Shown here in pieces: positions 16,537 through 24,751 of a stretch of 64,000 nucleotides of DNA (positions are counted from its first letter, which is position 1; every line of letters begins with the position of its first letter). Where the stretch lies: positions 1,074,231 through 1,138,230 of the forward strand of contig NZ_FXLN01000004.1 in NCBI RefSeq assembly GCF_900176635.1, given 5' to 3'. The position numbers and the translations under genes are program-made. The notes under the pieces were generated by a model. It made no database searches. It was not told the origin of the DNA and saw only the letters and a list, made by a program, of their open reading frames with translations. Origin of the DNA: Clostridium merdae (GTDB lineage: Bacteria; Bacillota; Clostridia; Oscillospirales; Acutalibacteraceae).

Positions 16537-17591
16537 TAAATATCATCTCCTAAATTAAGAGTTTCCGGCAGCGGAGTACCGCATACCGGTGTTATTGTTG
16601 CTACATTGTTTTCGTAAATTTCTTCAACTTCCGTTATCCGGCGGTTGAGCAGTAGCCCCCACTTTTCAAAGCTCACAATATCGCCCAAGTCCCAATCGTT
16701 GAGGTACTCAAAGTTAGCGGTGTCCACAGCGGCCGCCTCAAAGCTTTCGGTTCGGGCAGCTTCTGCCAGCTTTTCCAACCCGCGCTGGACGAGCTGCGCC
16801 CGATATTGTGCGTCGGTCAGCTCGCCTTTCTGCAGGTCGCGGGCATCTACCCACAATTCTCGCCTGGGCTCTCCGTTAGTTTGGTCTACCTCAACGAAAA
16901 CTCGGGCGTTGCCCTCGCCCTCACCTGCCACATAGGCGTAGTTTTTAAACGCCTGCTCGTTATAGGTATACTGCGGGCTGGTGATGTTTCCAAACTCATC
17001 ACTAAACAGTACATAAGGTCCGGCGCTCTGCACCACACTTTTATCAGCACCTTTGTATACCTCAAATACCCATTGCCGATTCGGCACGTCCAAACGAGCG
17101 ATATATCCAAGACCAGACGCTTTTGCAAGAGCCGTTAGCGTAGTCAGCACGTTTTTTCCAGTCGCCTGAAAAGCGCAGGTTTCAGTGTATTCGTGTAACT
17201 CACCAAGGGCGAGTTGAGCAATCGGACGAGCAAAGATTGCATTGTCGGATACTACCTTTCGCATTCCCAGCTCCACCGAACCGCTGTAATTAATCGTTGG
17301 TGTGATAATTCGCTGGCAGAGTTGGCTAGTTCCCATACGCCCGGTGACGGTGATTTCTTCGCCACCTGCCGTGGACTCACCCACAACAACGCCCTCAATG
17401 ATGCCAGCTTCTTTCCGTTCTGTCCGGTGGATGATGTTTCCAGGAGCCAGTGCTGTAAGATTATCTGCGGTAGCTGGGCAGTGCAGCTCAAACTCTCCCG
17501 GCTCAAAATATTTCCGTCTCCAGCGGAGGGAGGAAAAGCTATCTATCACGCCTATATTCACAATGGTTTGGCTATAAATTAGTAAATCCAT
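16536..17591 (-). CDS. Siphovirus Gp37-like tail protein
   Basis: A 351-residue protein of the ReqiPepy6 Gp37-like type, which takes the tail-associated (Tal) position after Dit. Markers: FSSLRWRRKYFEPGEFELH near the N-terminus, a beta-rich middle (GRMGTSQLCQRII, QWVFEVYKG) and a C-terminal NRRITEVEEIYENN segment. It forms part of the tail tip hub and contacts the cell surface. It starts 1 nt after the Dit stop. Confidence 0.8.
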   Translation of the reverse strand: MDLLIYSQTIVNIGVIDSFSSLRWRRKYFEPGEFELHCPATADNLTALAPGNIIHRTERKEAGIIEGVVVGESTAGGEEITVTGRMGTSQLCQRIITPTINYSGSVELGMRKVVSDNAIFARPIAQLALGELHEYTETCAFQATGKNVLTTLTALAKASGLGYIARLDVPNRQWVFEVYKGADKSVVQSAGPYVLFSDEFGNITSPQYTYNEQAFKNYAYVAGEGEGNARVFVEVDQTNGEPRRELWVDARDLQKGELTDAQYRAQLVQRGLEKLAEAARTESFEAAAVDTANFEYLNDWDLGDIVSFEKWGLLLNRRITEVEEIYENNVATITPVCGTPLPETLNLGDDI

Positions 17592-17592
17592 G

Positions 17593-18438
17593 TCACACTC
17601 CCCAATACGCTTGTGTGTGGATGATACTCACATCAAGATTATCAATACCACTCTCTGCATCATACCGATACAAATTATCCCCCGGGTAAGCTTGCAGCCA
17701 TACCGGGGGATACGCCATATAATTGTTTATGTTAGTGGTCTCGCCACCGCTGATTAGTTTCACACGCTTGTTCCCGGTTTCAGTGGTTATTATCACCATG
17801 TCCCCCGGGTGCATTGTGAGATTTATTTTCATGAGCTCTTGTCGATCTATGTTGTACAGTGATGGAGAAATTACCTCGCCAGTCGCTCGAAACTTGACTG
17901 TTAAGCCTTGCATGACATTACTACCGTTGTACACATTACCAATGAGGGTATTTACTTTGCGAGTAAGTTCAAATGGTTCCTCGGCGATTTCCAAATCCCA
18001 TTCGATTAGGCCCTCCCACGAAGCGAGTTCCGTGAGCTGCTCGTCGATGTCGTACCATTTCGGATTGGGGCAAAGCAGAGATACAGTGATGTTTTTTAGC
18101 ACCCCTTCCCCGCTTGGCTCCACGCTCTCTACATAATACCCCGTCTTGCGAGTCACATCGTCATCACTGTATTGGATAGTTCCGGCAGCTCGCGGTTGAA
18201 AAAACTGGTACAACCGGTTGCGCTGCTCCACATAATCTTCTTTGTGTACATCTAAAACGATAACAATGTTGCGTATGTCCGCAGTAGCCCCGGTGTAATT
18301 GGCCCCGTCTTGCCCGTTGCTTTTGGAAGTAGTGACGGTAAAATCCGACCCAAGCCCTGTTATGGACTTTACCCAAACTGGAGCAAACCAGCCTAGTTTG
18401 AGCTTATCTCCCTTTTGATTGATGCAGGTTATAACCAT
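17593..18438 (-). CDS. Distal tail protein (Dit)
   Basis: A 281-residue tail-tip ring protein linking the tail tube to the baseplate. The family N-terminal domain (GDKLKLGWFAPVWVKSITGLGSDFTV..., YRLYQFFQPRAAGTIQYSDDD) and a galectin-like second half are visible. The start at 18438 is chosen (GGAGG 7 nt upstream); the 18456 alternative lies inside the tape measure gene end. The position between tape measure and Gp37-like gene fits. Confidence 0.83.
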   Translation of the reverse strand: MVITCINQKGDKLKLGWFAPVWVKSITGLGSDFTVTTSKSNGQDGANYTGATADIRNIVIVLDVHKEDYVEQRNRLYQFFQPRAAGTIQYSDDDVTRKTGYYVESVEPSGEGVLKNITVSLLCPNPKWYDIDEQLTELASWEGLIEWDLEIAEEPFELTRKVNTLIGNVYNGSNVMQGLTVKFRATGEVISPSLYNIDRQELMKINLTMHPGDMVIITTETGNKRVKLISGGETTNINNYMAYPPVWLQAYPGDNLYRYDAESGIDNLDVSIIHTQAYWGV

Positions 18439-18442
18439 ACTG

Positions 18443-21040
18443 TTACCTCCGTGCAATCAAGGCCAACCGTTGTGCGTTTAAGCGGTTAACACGGTTTACT
18501 TCTGCAGGTGTCGGAGCAGCAGGGCTATAATAATTGCTGGTATAATTAACGATTGGCGCTCCTGCACCGCTCATTCCGCCTGCGGTCGCGACAGCCGGTG
18601 AAGCAGCTACCGGTACAGATAAGTCAAAATTGGGGACTAGGTCACTAATAGCAGATGCCATCTGAGCGGAAACAGCTCTCATGCTGTCCTCAAAACCTAC
18701 ACCAATACCAAGCGCAATATTGGTGCCGATTTCATCCGCAAACAAACGCGACGGGGAGTGAATTTTTAGGTTCTTTTTAAATCCATCAATAATCCCATTT
18801 GCAAAGCTTTTAATTTTGCCTTGCAGCCAATCCATAGAGCCCCAAATGCCATCCCACATACCTTTTACAATGTTTTCACCTATTTCCAGCATTTTGCCCG
18901 GCAGTTCGCTAACAAACTCAACGACCTTGCCAACAAACTTCGGTATTTCTGTCGATGCTGTTGTGAGCAGATTTTGAGACCAATTCTTAACCTTATTTAC
19001 TACATCAACCAGAAACGCCCATATCTTCCCCGGCAGTTGCGAAAACCATGTTCCGACGGAGTTAACCGTATTAGTTGCCGCTGTTGTTGCCGAGGTGTAC
19101 ATATTTGCGCCCCATGTGATAATGTTTGTTATTACAGTGTTCAAAAATGTCCATATCCGGCCGGGGAGTTGTGCAAACCAGTCGACAATACCCTGAATAA
19201 TCTTAGGAAGTTCTGTTGTGACCCATGTCCACACACTTGCTCCAAAATTAAGTACTCCTGCAACAGTGGCCCCTAGCGAAAGACCAATGTTTGTGGGTAA
19301 TTCATCGAACCAATTTATGATATTTCCAATAATCTCGGGAATTTTCTCCGTTATAAATGAGATTATTTCATTCCACGTGTCCGTGAAAAACTGCGCTACG
19401 GAATCCCATACGCCTGCCCACCAGTCAGGAACACTGGACATGAAACCCATAAAAGAATTAAACGCCTCTGGAATCGAAATTGTAAAGAAGTTTATTATGG
19501 AGGTTACCACCCCGCCAATTACAACCTTGATGTTCTCCCATATACCGATAACCGCGTTTCGAAAGCCTTCATTGGTGTTCCAAAGAACAACAAATCCAGC
19601 AGTGAGGGCAGCAATGGCGGCAATCACTATTCCGATTGGGTTTGCGTTCATGGCGGTATTTAAAAGCCATTGTGAAATTGTTGCGCCATCTTGGGCCAAT
19701 TTAAATTTTGTAAAAGATTTAGTAGCAGAACTAATTAAACCATTTGCTAATTGAATCGTATTCCATGTTGCAAATGCCGCACCAATTCCTGCAATTCCAG
19801 AAACAATATACGAAGCGTTGTCCTTTACAAAAGTAAAGAAACTCGAAACCATATCTCCTAATTTTTCAACATCTATTGATTTCATCCAGTCTTGAAACCC
19901 AGCAGTTAATTCCTGAATAATAGGTATTAAGTTTTCAAGAAGTGGAGTTCCCACTTTTGCTTGAAATTGTCGCCACGTTTCGTTTAGGTTCCCCTGTACG
20001 TTTTCCCATCCGTCCGCTTCACGGGATGCTTGCCCCATCGCTCCGCTCAATTTTTGAGAGTCGGTAACCATTTTAAGCAACGTCTGCTGCTTTTGTATTT
20101 CTGACAGATCACTGTATTTCTTTCCAAACAGTTCAGTTGCTTTCGCGTTTCGCGTAGTTTCCGTTGCGGACACGCCAAGAGCTGCATCATTAGCAAAGTT
20201 TCCTTTTAAAAAAGACATCAGCGTGTCGCTGGTGTCTTCCAAACTTTTATCATAATAAGCTGCACTATCTGCTGCTGCTTGCAACGCTTCTTCCATTAGT
20301 CCCATGGAATCAGTGGCAGAACCACCGCTCGAACGTGCAAATGCGTAAATAGATGATGCTGTACTGTTTAGCCGGGTGTCTAGTATTCCGCTTGCGGTTG
20401 CCACTCTGTGAACAGCAGCTTCCGCCGAGCTTCCCATATCTCCAAAAGTTTGCTCAAACTGGGATTTTTCAGCCTTAACACCGGCGGCACTCTCAATAAA
20501 ATCTTTTGCCATGTCTTTTGCAGCGCTTGCAAGTTTTTTTACGCCATCGACTATTACCTGAGATAAAATATTCGCTTTTAGAACATCAGCAAATTTCAGA
20601 CTCCCATCGCTTGCATCTTGTACTGCTTTTTCAAAATCCTTAACCCCATCAGAAGCGTCATCGGTAGCATCATCTACTTTATTTAAAACGTTATTATTAT
20701 CCTGAATCTGGCGCTCCATCTTATTAAGGTCTGCTGTTGCTTTGTTTACTGCCTGCTGCCACCCTTGAGTAACCTTATCATTCTCACCGTATTTTTCGGC
20801 AGAAGCGGCCAACCCATCTTTTAAAAGGTCTAGCTTTTGCTTTTGTGCTTCAATTTGCTTTGTGAGGACTTTGTTTTGTGCCGTCAGGTTTTCTTGAGAT
20901 TTATCGTTTTTATCAAAAGTAGAGGTTACAGCTTGCATTTCGGTAGCAAGGGTCTTTTGAACCGTTGTGATAGACTGGATTTGTTTTCTAAATTCCGCCT
21001 CACCCTCAATTCCAATGCGAGGGCCTATATCGTATCCCAT
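18443..21040 (-). CDS. Tape measure protein
   Basis: An 865-residue protein that sets tail length. The N-terminal 150 residues are coiled-coil. A TMP core follows at about 170-420 (AAGVKAEKSQFEQTFGDMGSSAEAAV), then a membrane-spanning region about 470-500 (ANPIGIVIAAIAALTAGFVVLW), and Trp-rich repeats of the type WFxxLPGxIWxFL between about 545 and 735. The C-terminus has the conserved LKIHSPSRLFADEIG segment. At 3 kb-equivalent length the tail would be short (roughly 130 nm, using about 1.5 angstrom per residue). It is separated from the tail chaperones by an inserted plus-strand gene. Confidence 0.93.
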   Translation of the reverse strand: MGYDIGPRIGIEGEAEFRKQIQSITTVQKTLATEMQAVTSTFDKNDKSQENLTAQNKVLTKQIEAQKQKLDLLKDGLAASAEKYGENDKVTQGWQQAVNKATADLNKMERQIQDNNNVLNKVDDATDDASDGVKDFEKAVQDASDGSLKFADVLKANILSQVIVDGVKKLASAAKDMAKDFIESAAGVKAEKSQFEQTFGDMGSSAEAAVHRVATASGILDTRLNSTASSIYAFARSSGGSATDSMGLMEEALQAAADSAAYYDKSLEDTSDTLMSFLKGNFANDAALGVSATETTRNAKATELFGKKYSDLSEIQKQQTLLKMVTDSQKLSGAMGQASREADGWENVQGNLNETWRQFQAKVGTPLLENLIPIIQELTAGFQDWMKSIDVEKLGDMVSSFFTFVKDNASYIVSGIAGIGAAFATWNTIQLANGLISSATKSFTKFKLAQDGATISQWLLNTAMNANPIGIVIAAIAALTAGFVVLWNTNEGFRNAVIGIWENIKVVIGGVVTSIINFFTISIPEAFNSFMGFMSSVPDWWAGVWDSVAQFFTDTWNEIISFITEKIPEIIGNIINWFDELPTNIGLSLGATVAGVLNFGASVWTWVTTELPKIIQGIVDWFAQLPGRIWTFLNTVITNIITWGANMYTSATTAATNTVNSVGTWFSQLPGKIWAFLVDVVNKVKNWSQNLLTTASTEIPKFVGKVVEFVSELPGKMLEIGENIVKGMWDGIWGSMDWLQGKIKSFANGIIDGFKKNLKIHSPSRLFADEIGTNIALGIGVGFEDSMRAVSAQMASAISDLVPNFDLSVPVAASPAVATAGGMSGAGAPIVNYTSNYYSPAAPTPAEVNRVNRLNAQRLALIARR

Positions 21041-21073
21041 TAATTCACCAACTTTCTAAATCAGGTATAAGAA

Positions 21074-21099
21074 AACCACCCTCTCGAAAGAAGGTGGTT
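21074..21099. terminator. Hairpin between tape measure gene and inserted plus-strand gene
   Basis: AACCACC (21074-21080) pairs with GGTGGTT (21093-21099). It lies in the 54 nt before the tape-measure start and may block read-through or mark the edge of the inserted gene. Confidence 0.45.
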
Positions 21100-21156
21100 G
21101 AAATATATTTCAAATACATAAAATGTATGGTAATATGTGAAAAAGGAGTGATTTAT

Positions 21157-22041
21157 TTGAAACAGGTTTCTAATAAAAACCTAAAAATAAGTAGATTTCT
21201 CGGGTGGCTCTTTGGAATAATTATTTCCCCTTTTTCTATTATTGCAGCAATCACAGTTCCTTTTATTGGAATTGTTCTGTTAGCTTTAAATGTATTATTA
21301 ATTTGGTATGCAATACAAAGTTCAAAAGAGTTAAAACGTAGAAAATTAACCGAAAACATACACTCGAACTTAAAAGTTCAACCTTTACAACAGCAGAATT
21401 TAAAACAAGAAATATCTCGCCAACCTGATTCGTCTGTCCCTGAAAAAGAACCTATCATACGTATCCCTGATACTATAGGCGAATACAAGCTAGAATATAA
21501 TTACAGAGATCTTCCTTTTAATGTGCTTGGGGATTTGAGCAGTGCCGTAGGTGGCGAAGAATTAACATTTTCTATTGAGCCAGAAGAAACATACATATAT
21601 ATTGGCGATATACTTATAGGTTCGATGCAGGAAAACCGTCAAAAAGATATGATTAGAGATTTTATAAACCGTTCAGAACCTATAAAAGCCGTTCTTTCCG
21701 CATACGACGGGGAATTGAGCGCTAAAATGTTTATAGCGTTCTATAGAACTCCAAAATATAAGCGATTGATGGAAAAAGGGGCTAAATTCACATCTTACAA
21801 ACTTACAGGTACTAACAAATCTGAATTTCAGGATAATATAGCTCTGTGTTCCGTTGGGGAAAGCGTAGAATATTCTTACGATTTTGAAAAAGAAAAATAC
21901 TTAGCAGCATGCGGCCTTGACATAGGTTATTTTCCTAAAAAACTGAACGAACTACTTGAATCTGAACCAGAAGTGTTTGTGCAATCGATTGAAGAAGATG
22001 TAGACGGGAAATACACAGTTGTTGTCAGCGTGTTCGATTAA
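21157..22041 (+). CDS. Inserted membrane protein (moron) with possible HIRAN-like domains
   Basis: A 294-residue protein on the strand opposite to the tail genes. A TTG at 21157 is the likely start (AAAGGAGTG 9 nt upstream); an ATG at 21094 has no ribosome site. A hydrophobic double segment lies about residues 12-60, a polar linker to about 105, then two beta-rich stretches. The second one (KLTGTNKSEFQDNIALCSVGE... then DIGYFPKKLNELL) resembles the HIRAN fold, with the first possibly a degenerate copy. The stop overlaps the chaperone T stop by 3-4 bases on the opposite strand. Placement between chaperone and tape measure, strand, and AT-rich codons mark it as a late-acquired, lysogen-expressed gene. 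Function unknown. Confidence 0.65.
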   Translation: MKQVSNKNLKISRFLGWLFGIIISPFSIIAAITVPFIGIVLLALNVLLIWYAIQSSKELKRRKLTENIHSNLKVQPLQQQNLKQEISRQPDSSVPEKEPIIRIPDTIGEYKLEYNYRDLPFNVLGDLSSAVGGEELTFSIEPEETYIYIGDILIGSMQENRQKDMIRDFINRSEPIKAVLSAYDGELSAKMFIAFYRTPKYKRLMEKGAKFTSYKLTGTNKSEFQDNIALCSVGESVEYSYDFEKEKYLAACGLDIGYFPKKLNELLESEPEVFVQSIEEDVDGKYTVVVSVFD

Positions 22042-22588
22042 AGCCACTTCGGCACTCCCTGCGCCCGCCGATACTCTTTACCATTAATAACGCGCGTGTT
22101 CGGGTCTTGATAAGTCAAGAAGTCGAACAGTGTTTCAAGGCTTGTCTTATCAATTTCATATAAACTCCATGTATAGTTCTTAGCAATTTCTCTGTACAGA
22201 CCAATTAAAACTGTTTCAGGGTCAGCATTATCATCCGGGGCGCTTTTTGCGCCCCTTATCCGTTTTTTTGTACGATACCCATGATACCGTACACAAGGTT
22301 ATTAATTTGTTCGTCAACTTCTTCGCTCGTTAATGACTTGAGCAACACGTCTGAGGTAAACTTGTTTCCGTAAACCTCGCAAATAAGATTTGCCTTTCGG
22401 TCGTTGCTTTCTTCCATTTGCTTTAAAATATCGGCCATATCATCCTCTGTCGGATTTTCTAGTGATTTTGCTTTCCTCACAAACTCAAGCTGATCCCGGT
22501 TAATTGCAAAAGCTTCTCTTGATTGCCACGCGGTGACCCGGCTTGCGGTATATAACTTTTTCCCAAGCTGTAAAGTAAGAGTTTTCAT
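22038..22588 (-). CDS. Tail assembly chaperone GT fusion (by -1 ribosomal frameshift)
   Basis: Shifting -1 at the slippery site 22262-22268 fuses the first 109 residues of the G-like chaperone to a 74-residue T-like extension (RIRGAKSAPDD...GVPKWL), 183 residues in all. The T frame has no start codon or ribosome site of its own and is open from the shift point to TAA at 22038-22040. In lambda and most siphoviruses the G and GT proteins coat the tape measure during tail assembly at a set ratio. Confidence 0.85.
22237..22268 (-). promoter_or_regulatory. Programmed -1 frameshift cassette: A_AAA_AAC plus GC hairpin
   Basis: On the minus strand CAA AAA AAC GGA TAA contains the slippery heptamer A AAA AAC (22262-22268) in the correct phase. 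After a 6-nt spacer (GGATAA, including the zero-frame stop) a perfect 7-bp stem GGGGCGC/GCGCCCC with an AAAAA loop follows (22237-22255). All parts of a canonical stimulatory cassette are present. Confidence 0.88.
22256..22588 (-). CDS. Tail assembly chaperone, G-like
   Basis: A 110-residue protein in the position of lambda gpG: between major tail protein and tape measure. It is rich in helices (DQLEFVRKAKSLENPTEDDMADILKQ) and ends at the UAA just inside the frameshift cassette. It works with the GT fusion to keep the tape measure soluble while the tube polymerises. The start is supported by GGAGG upstream. Confidence 0.85.
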   Translation of the reverse strand: MKTLTLQLGKKLYTASRVTAWQSREAFAINRDQLEFVRKAKSLENPTEDDMADILKQMEESNDRKANLICEVYGNKFTSDVLLKSLTSEEVDEQINNLVYGIMGIVQKNG

Positions 22589-22641
22589 AAAATAACCTCC
22601 AATTTAATATTCGTTGCGCTCATGCACGCGCAGAATTGTAT

Positions 22642-22674
22642 AAAGGGCCTCCTAATTTTTCAGGAAGCCCCTTT
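22642..22674 (-). terminator. Partial terminator after the major tail protein gene
   Basis: On the minus strand AAAGGGGCTTCCT pairs with AGGAGGCCCTTT across an A/T loop. It has no long T-run, so it probably attenuates expression between the abundant tube protein and the chaperones. Confidence 0.55.
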
Positions 22675-22681
22675 TGTTTTG

Positions 22682-23299
22682 TTACCCTTCTGGTGTAGTA
22701 ATCGGCGTTTGTACCTTTGCAAACCAACCGGTGGCAGTAGCCACTTTAAAATTAACATCGTCAGTGTCCGCAAAAATGCGTTTCAGCCCCTTTTGTTTGC
22801 CTCCTACAGCAAACTTATGGGTTGTAACTACGGCGGTGTATGTCAGCTCATAAGTTTTTATATCAACAGAGCCAGATTTAGAAGCCGCTTCTTCTGCACC
22901 GCCGCTAAAAGTTCCTTTCATGTACTGGTAATATCGATAGTCTTCTGCGCCTTTATTGAAGCGGAACGATAACGCTATTTCCGGCGGAGTCGGTACACCA
23001 TCATCTAGTACCATACCGTTTGCCTCATCATAATCTTTACCCAACAGCTCTGCAGCTGTATTAGCAGGTACACCGCTTACTGTTACCGTTAGAGTAGTTG
23101 TTCCTTCTGAAACATAATTAAAGGCTGCCACATTATCATAATAGGTAGGCGTGTTTTCTATCTCAACCTCACTGCTTATTTCGGCAGTTGGCGCAAGATA
23201 TTTTGGCACTTCGGTGGTGTAATTCGCCTCGCTGTCTTCAGTGATTTTTGCATAATGGAGGTTATCTACACCAACAAATTCAGCGTATTTTTTATCCAA
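22682..23299 (-). CDS. Major tail (tube) protein, TP901-1/phi13 type
   Basis: A 205-residue tube subunit. Visible family blocks: FVGVDNLHYAKI at the start, APTAEISSEVEIENTPTYYD, a middle PPEIALSFRFN segment and a TYELTYTAVVTTHKFAVG block near the end, which precedes the KGLKRIFADT C-terminus. Many copies polymerise into the non-contractile tail tube. An attenuating hairpin follows. Confidence 0.9.
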   Translation of the reverse strand: MDKKYAEFVGVDNLHYAKITEDSEANYTTEVPKYLAPTAEISSEVEIENTPTYYDNVAAFNYVSEGTTTLTVTVSGVPANTAAELLGKDYDEANGMVLDDGVPTPPEIALSFRFNKGAEDYRYYQYMKGTFSGGAEEAASKSGSVDIKTYELTYTAVVTTHKFAVGGKQKGLKRIFADTDDVNFKVATATGWFAKVQTPITTPEG

Positions 23300-23309
23300 T
23301 TGACATACC

Positions 23310-23798
23310 TCATTTCATAATTTTTTCGGTTTCTTCGTCTACCACGCGGCCCATCTCTGCTTGTGCTGGTTTTTTGGTGACGTTAACGGCTGGGCGCACA
23401 AAAGGGGTAGCATCTCGCACAGACGAGCCGCTTTCTACCGCGCGTGCAAGCAGTTGGTTAGGCACACCCTGCGGGTAAGCTTTTGTTGGGGCGCTACCAT
23501 AGCCATCAAAACCGATTTTGGTATTGTGATTTCCTTGACTATCCATTGTGATAGGCGTAATTCCAAAACTTTCGGCAAGGTCGTCCTTTTGGCTTTGAGG
23601 TAGACCATTAAACTTCTCACCATTGGGCAAGTGACGGAATTTATCTTCTGGTAACGCTTCTAAATTACTTTTAATTTTATCCGCTACAATGTCAGCAGCC
23701 GCATAAATTGCCTTTTTCGCGATTTCATCAGAGCCAGCAGCTAACCGGGATAATTTCAAAGCCCATTCATCACCAGCCTTAAATGCAAATCGTGCCAT
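23310..23798 (-). CDS. HK97 gp10-like head-tail joining protein
   Basis: A 162-residue tail-completion protein. The start at 23798 (MARFAFKAG) shares its base with the upstream gene's stop; the longer frame has no ribosome site. HK97-gp10 signature: AAADIVADKIKSNL near residue 45 and ARAVESGSSVRDATPFVRPAV near 125. It sits between connector and tube genes as expected. Confidence 0.82.
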   Translation of the reverse strand: MARFAFKAGDEWALKLSRLAAGSDEIAKKAIYAAADIVADKIKSNLEALPEDKFRHLPNGEKFNGLPQSQKDDLAESFGITPITMDSQGNHNTKIGFDGYGSAPTKAYPQGVPNQLLARAVESGSSVRDATPFVRPAVNVTKKPAQAEMGRVVDEETEKIMK

Positions 23799-24124
23799 CA
23801 GCGCACCACCTCCCACGTCCACTCGTAATGTGTGTATCCTGTGGTATCCTCGTACTGGATGCTGTTCAGGCCCCACGCAATATCAAGTCCGGAAAAAGCG
23901 TTTTCGATTGCATCAAAAAACGGGTCGTTATCCATTTTTGTAAAAAGGTGTGTTGTACCGGTCATAACTCTGGTTGTGGGTTTATTGTCTCCGTGACCGC
24001 TATATTCGCCATCTTCTGCCCAAACAATGTACCGGTCCGTCTTTTTAAACGCTTCGTAGTGACCCACGTTGTCCGTTACAGTCAGTAAAGCGTCCCGTAT
24101 CATATCAAGGCACTGCATAATCAC
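23798..24124 (-). CDS. Tail-completion/connector protein of unknown family
   Basis: A 108-residue protein (MIMQCLDMIRDALLTVTDN...) with an aromatic C-terminus. Its position between head-closure and gp10-like genes suggests the tail terminator or a neck component. Start and stop overlap both neighbours, indicating translational coupling. Confidence 0.65.
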   Translation of the reverse strand: MIMQCLDMIRDALLTVTDNVGHYEAFKKTDRYIVWAEDGEYSGHGDNKPTTRVMTGTTHLFTKMDNDPFFDAIENAFSGLDIAWGLNSIQYEDTTGYTHYEWTWEVVR

Positions 24125-24464
24125 ATTCCAGCCTTTCCAGTTCCAAATCCATTTTGGGTGGGCTTGTATCCTCCGGGTACTGCACCCTTGTAATGCGGTA
24201 TTGCAGCCCGTCGTTGGGGACAGCTACGTCTTGCGGAGATACCTCACGCAACCGCGGTACACGCAGTACATAAGACACCTCTGCGCCCGTCTGCAAGGCG
24301 AGGCGAACACGGGTTAATCCTACGGTGCGTTCTTTATAACGGAGCGTGTGCTTTAACACAAGCCCCTCTTTTGGCTTATTTCCGGGCAACGCAATATTGT
24401 CCACCCTGTAAACTCTCACCGTACCGTCGTTGTGCGTTTGCGGTTTGCCTTTAATCACTGGCAT
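24105..24464 (-). CDS. Head-closure/head-tail adaptor protein
   Basis: A 119-residue beta-rich protein (TVRVYRVDNIALPG, LRYKERTVGLTRVRLALQTG, GLQYRITRVQYPED) in the head-closure position. It overlaps the gene before it by 14 nt and the gene after it by 20 nt. Closes the portal after packaging. Confidence 0.72.
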   Translation of the reverse strand: MPVIKGKPQTHNDGTVRVYRVDNIALPGNKPKEGLVLKHTLRYKERTVGLTRVRLALQTGAEVSYVLRVPRLREVSPQDVAVPNDGLQYRITRVQYPEDTSPPKMDLELERLECDYAVP

Positions 24465-24738
24465 TCACCGCTGTTTCAATTTGGAGCGAAAGAAGCTCAT
24501 GCAGATAATTGCGTTGAAACTCATCTAGCGCATTACTGCGCACATATCGACAGTAGTCCATGAGCAGTTCCCGGGGCTTATCCTCTATTGTGTAATCCAG
24601 TTCAGCACCTGCTGTCTTATTCAGATATCGCATTCCGCGCAAAACAATCCCCGACAGCTTTGTATCGCCATCGGGGTCATCCCATGTAATATCGAGATAA
24701 TTTTTCACTGCTTTAAGCAGTCCTTCGGGTAGTGGCAT
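24451..24738 (-). CDS. Head-tail connector, gp6-like
   Basis: A 95-residue all-helical protein with the gp6 connector pattern: LLKAVKNYLDITWDDPDGDTKLS, GMRYLNKTAGAELDY, and a helical end (DEFQRNYLHELL). It forms the ring beneath the portal. It lies 13 nt after the capsid gene. Confidence 0.82.
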   Translation of the reverse strand: MPLPEGLLKAVKNYLDITWDDPDGDTKLSGIVLRGMRYLNKTAGAELDYTIEDKPRELLMDYCRYVRSNALDEFQRNYLHELLSLQIETAVNASD

Positions 24739-24751
24739 TTATGTCACCTGC

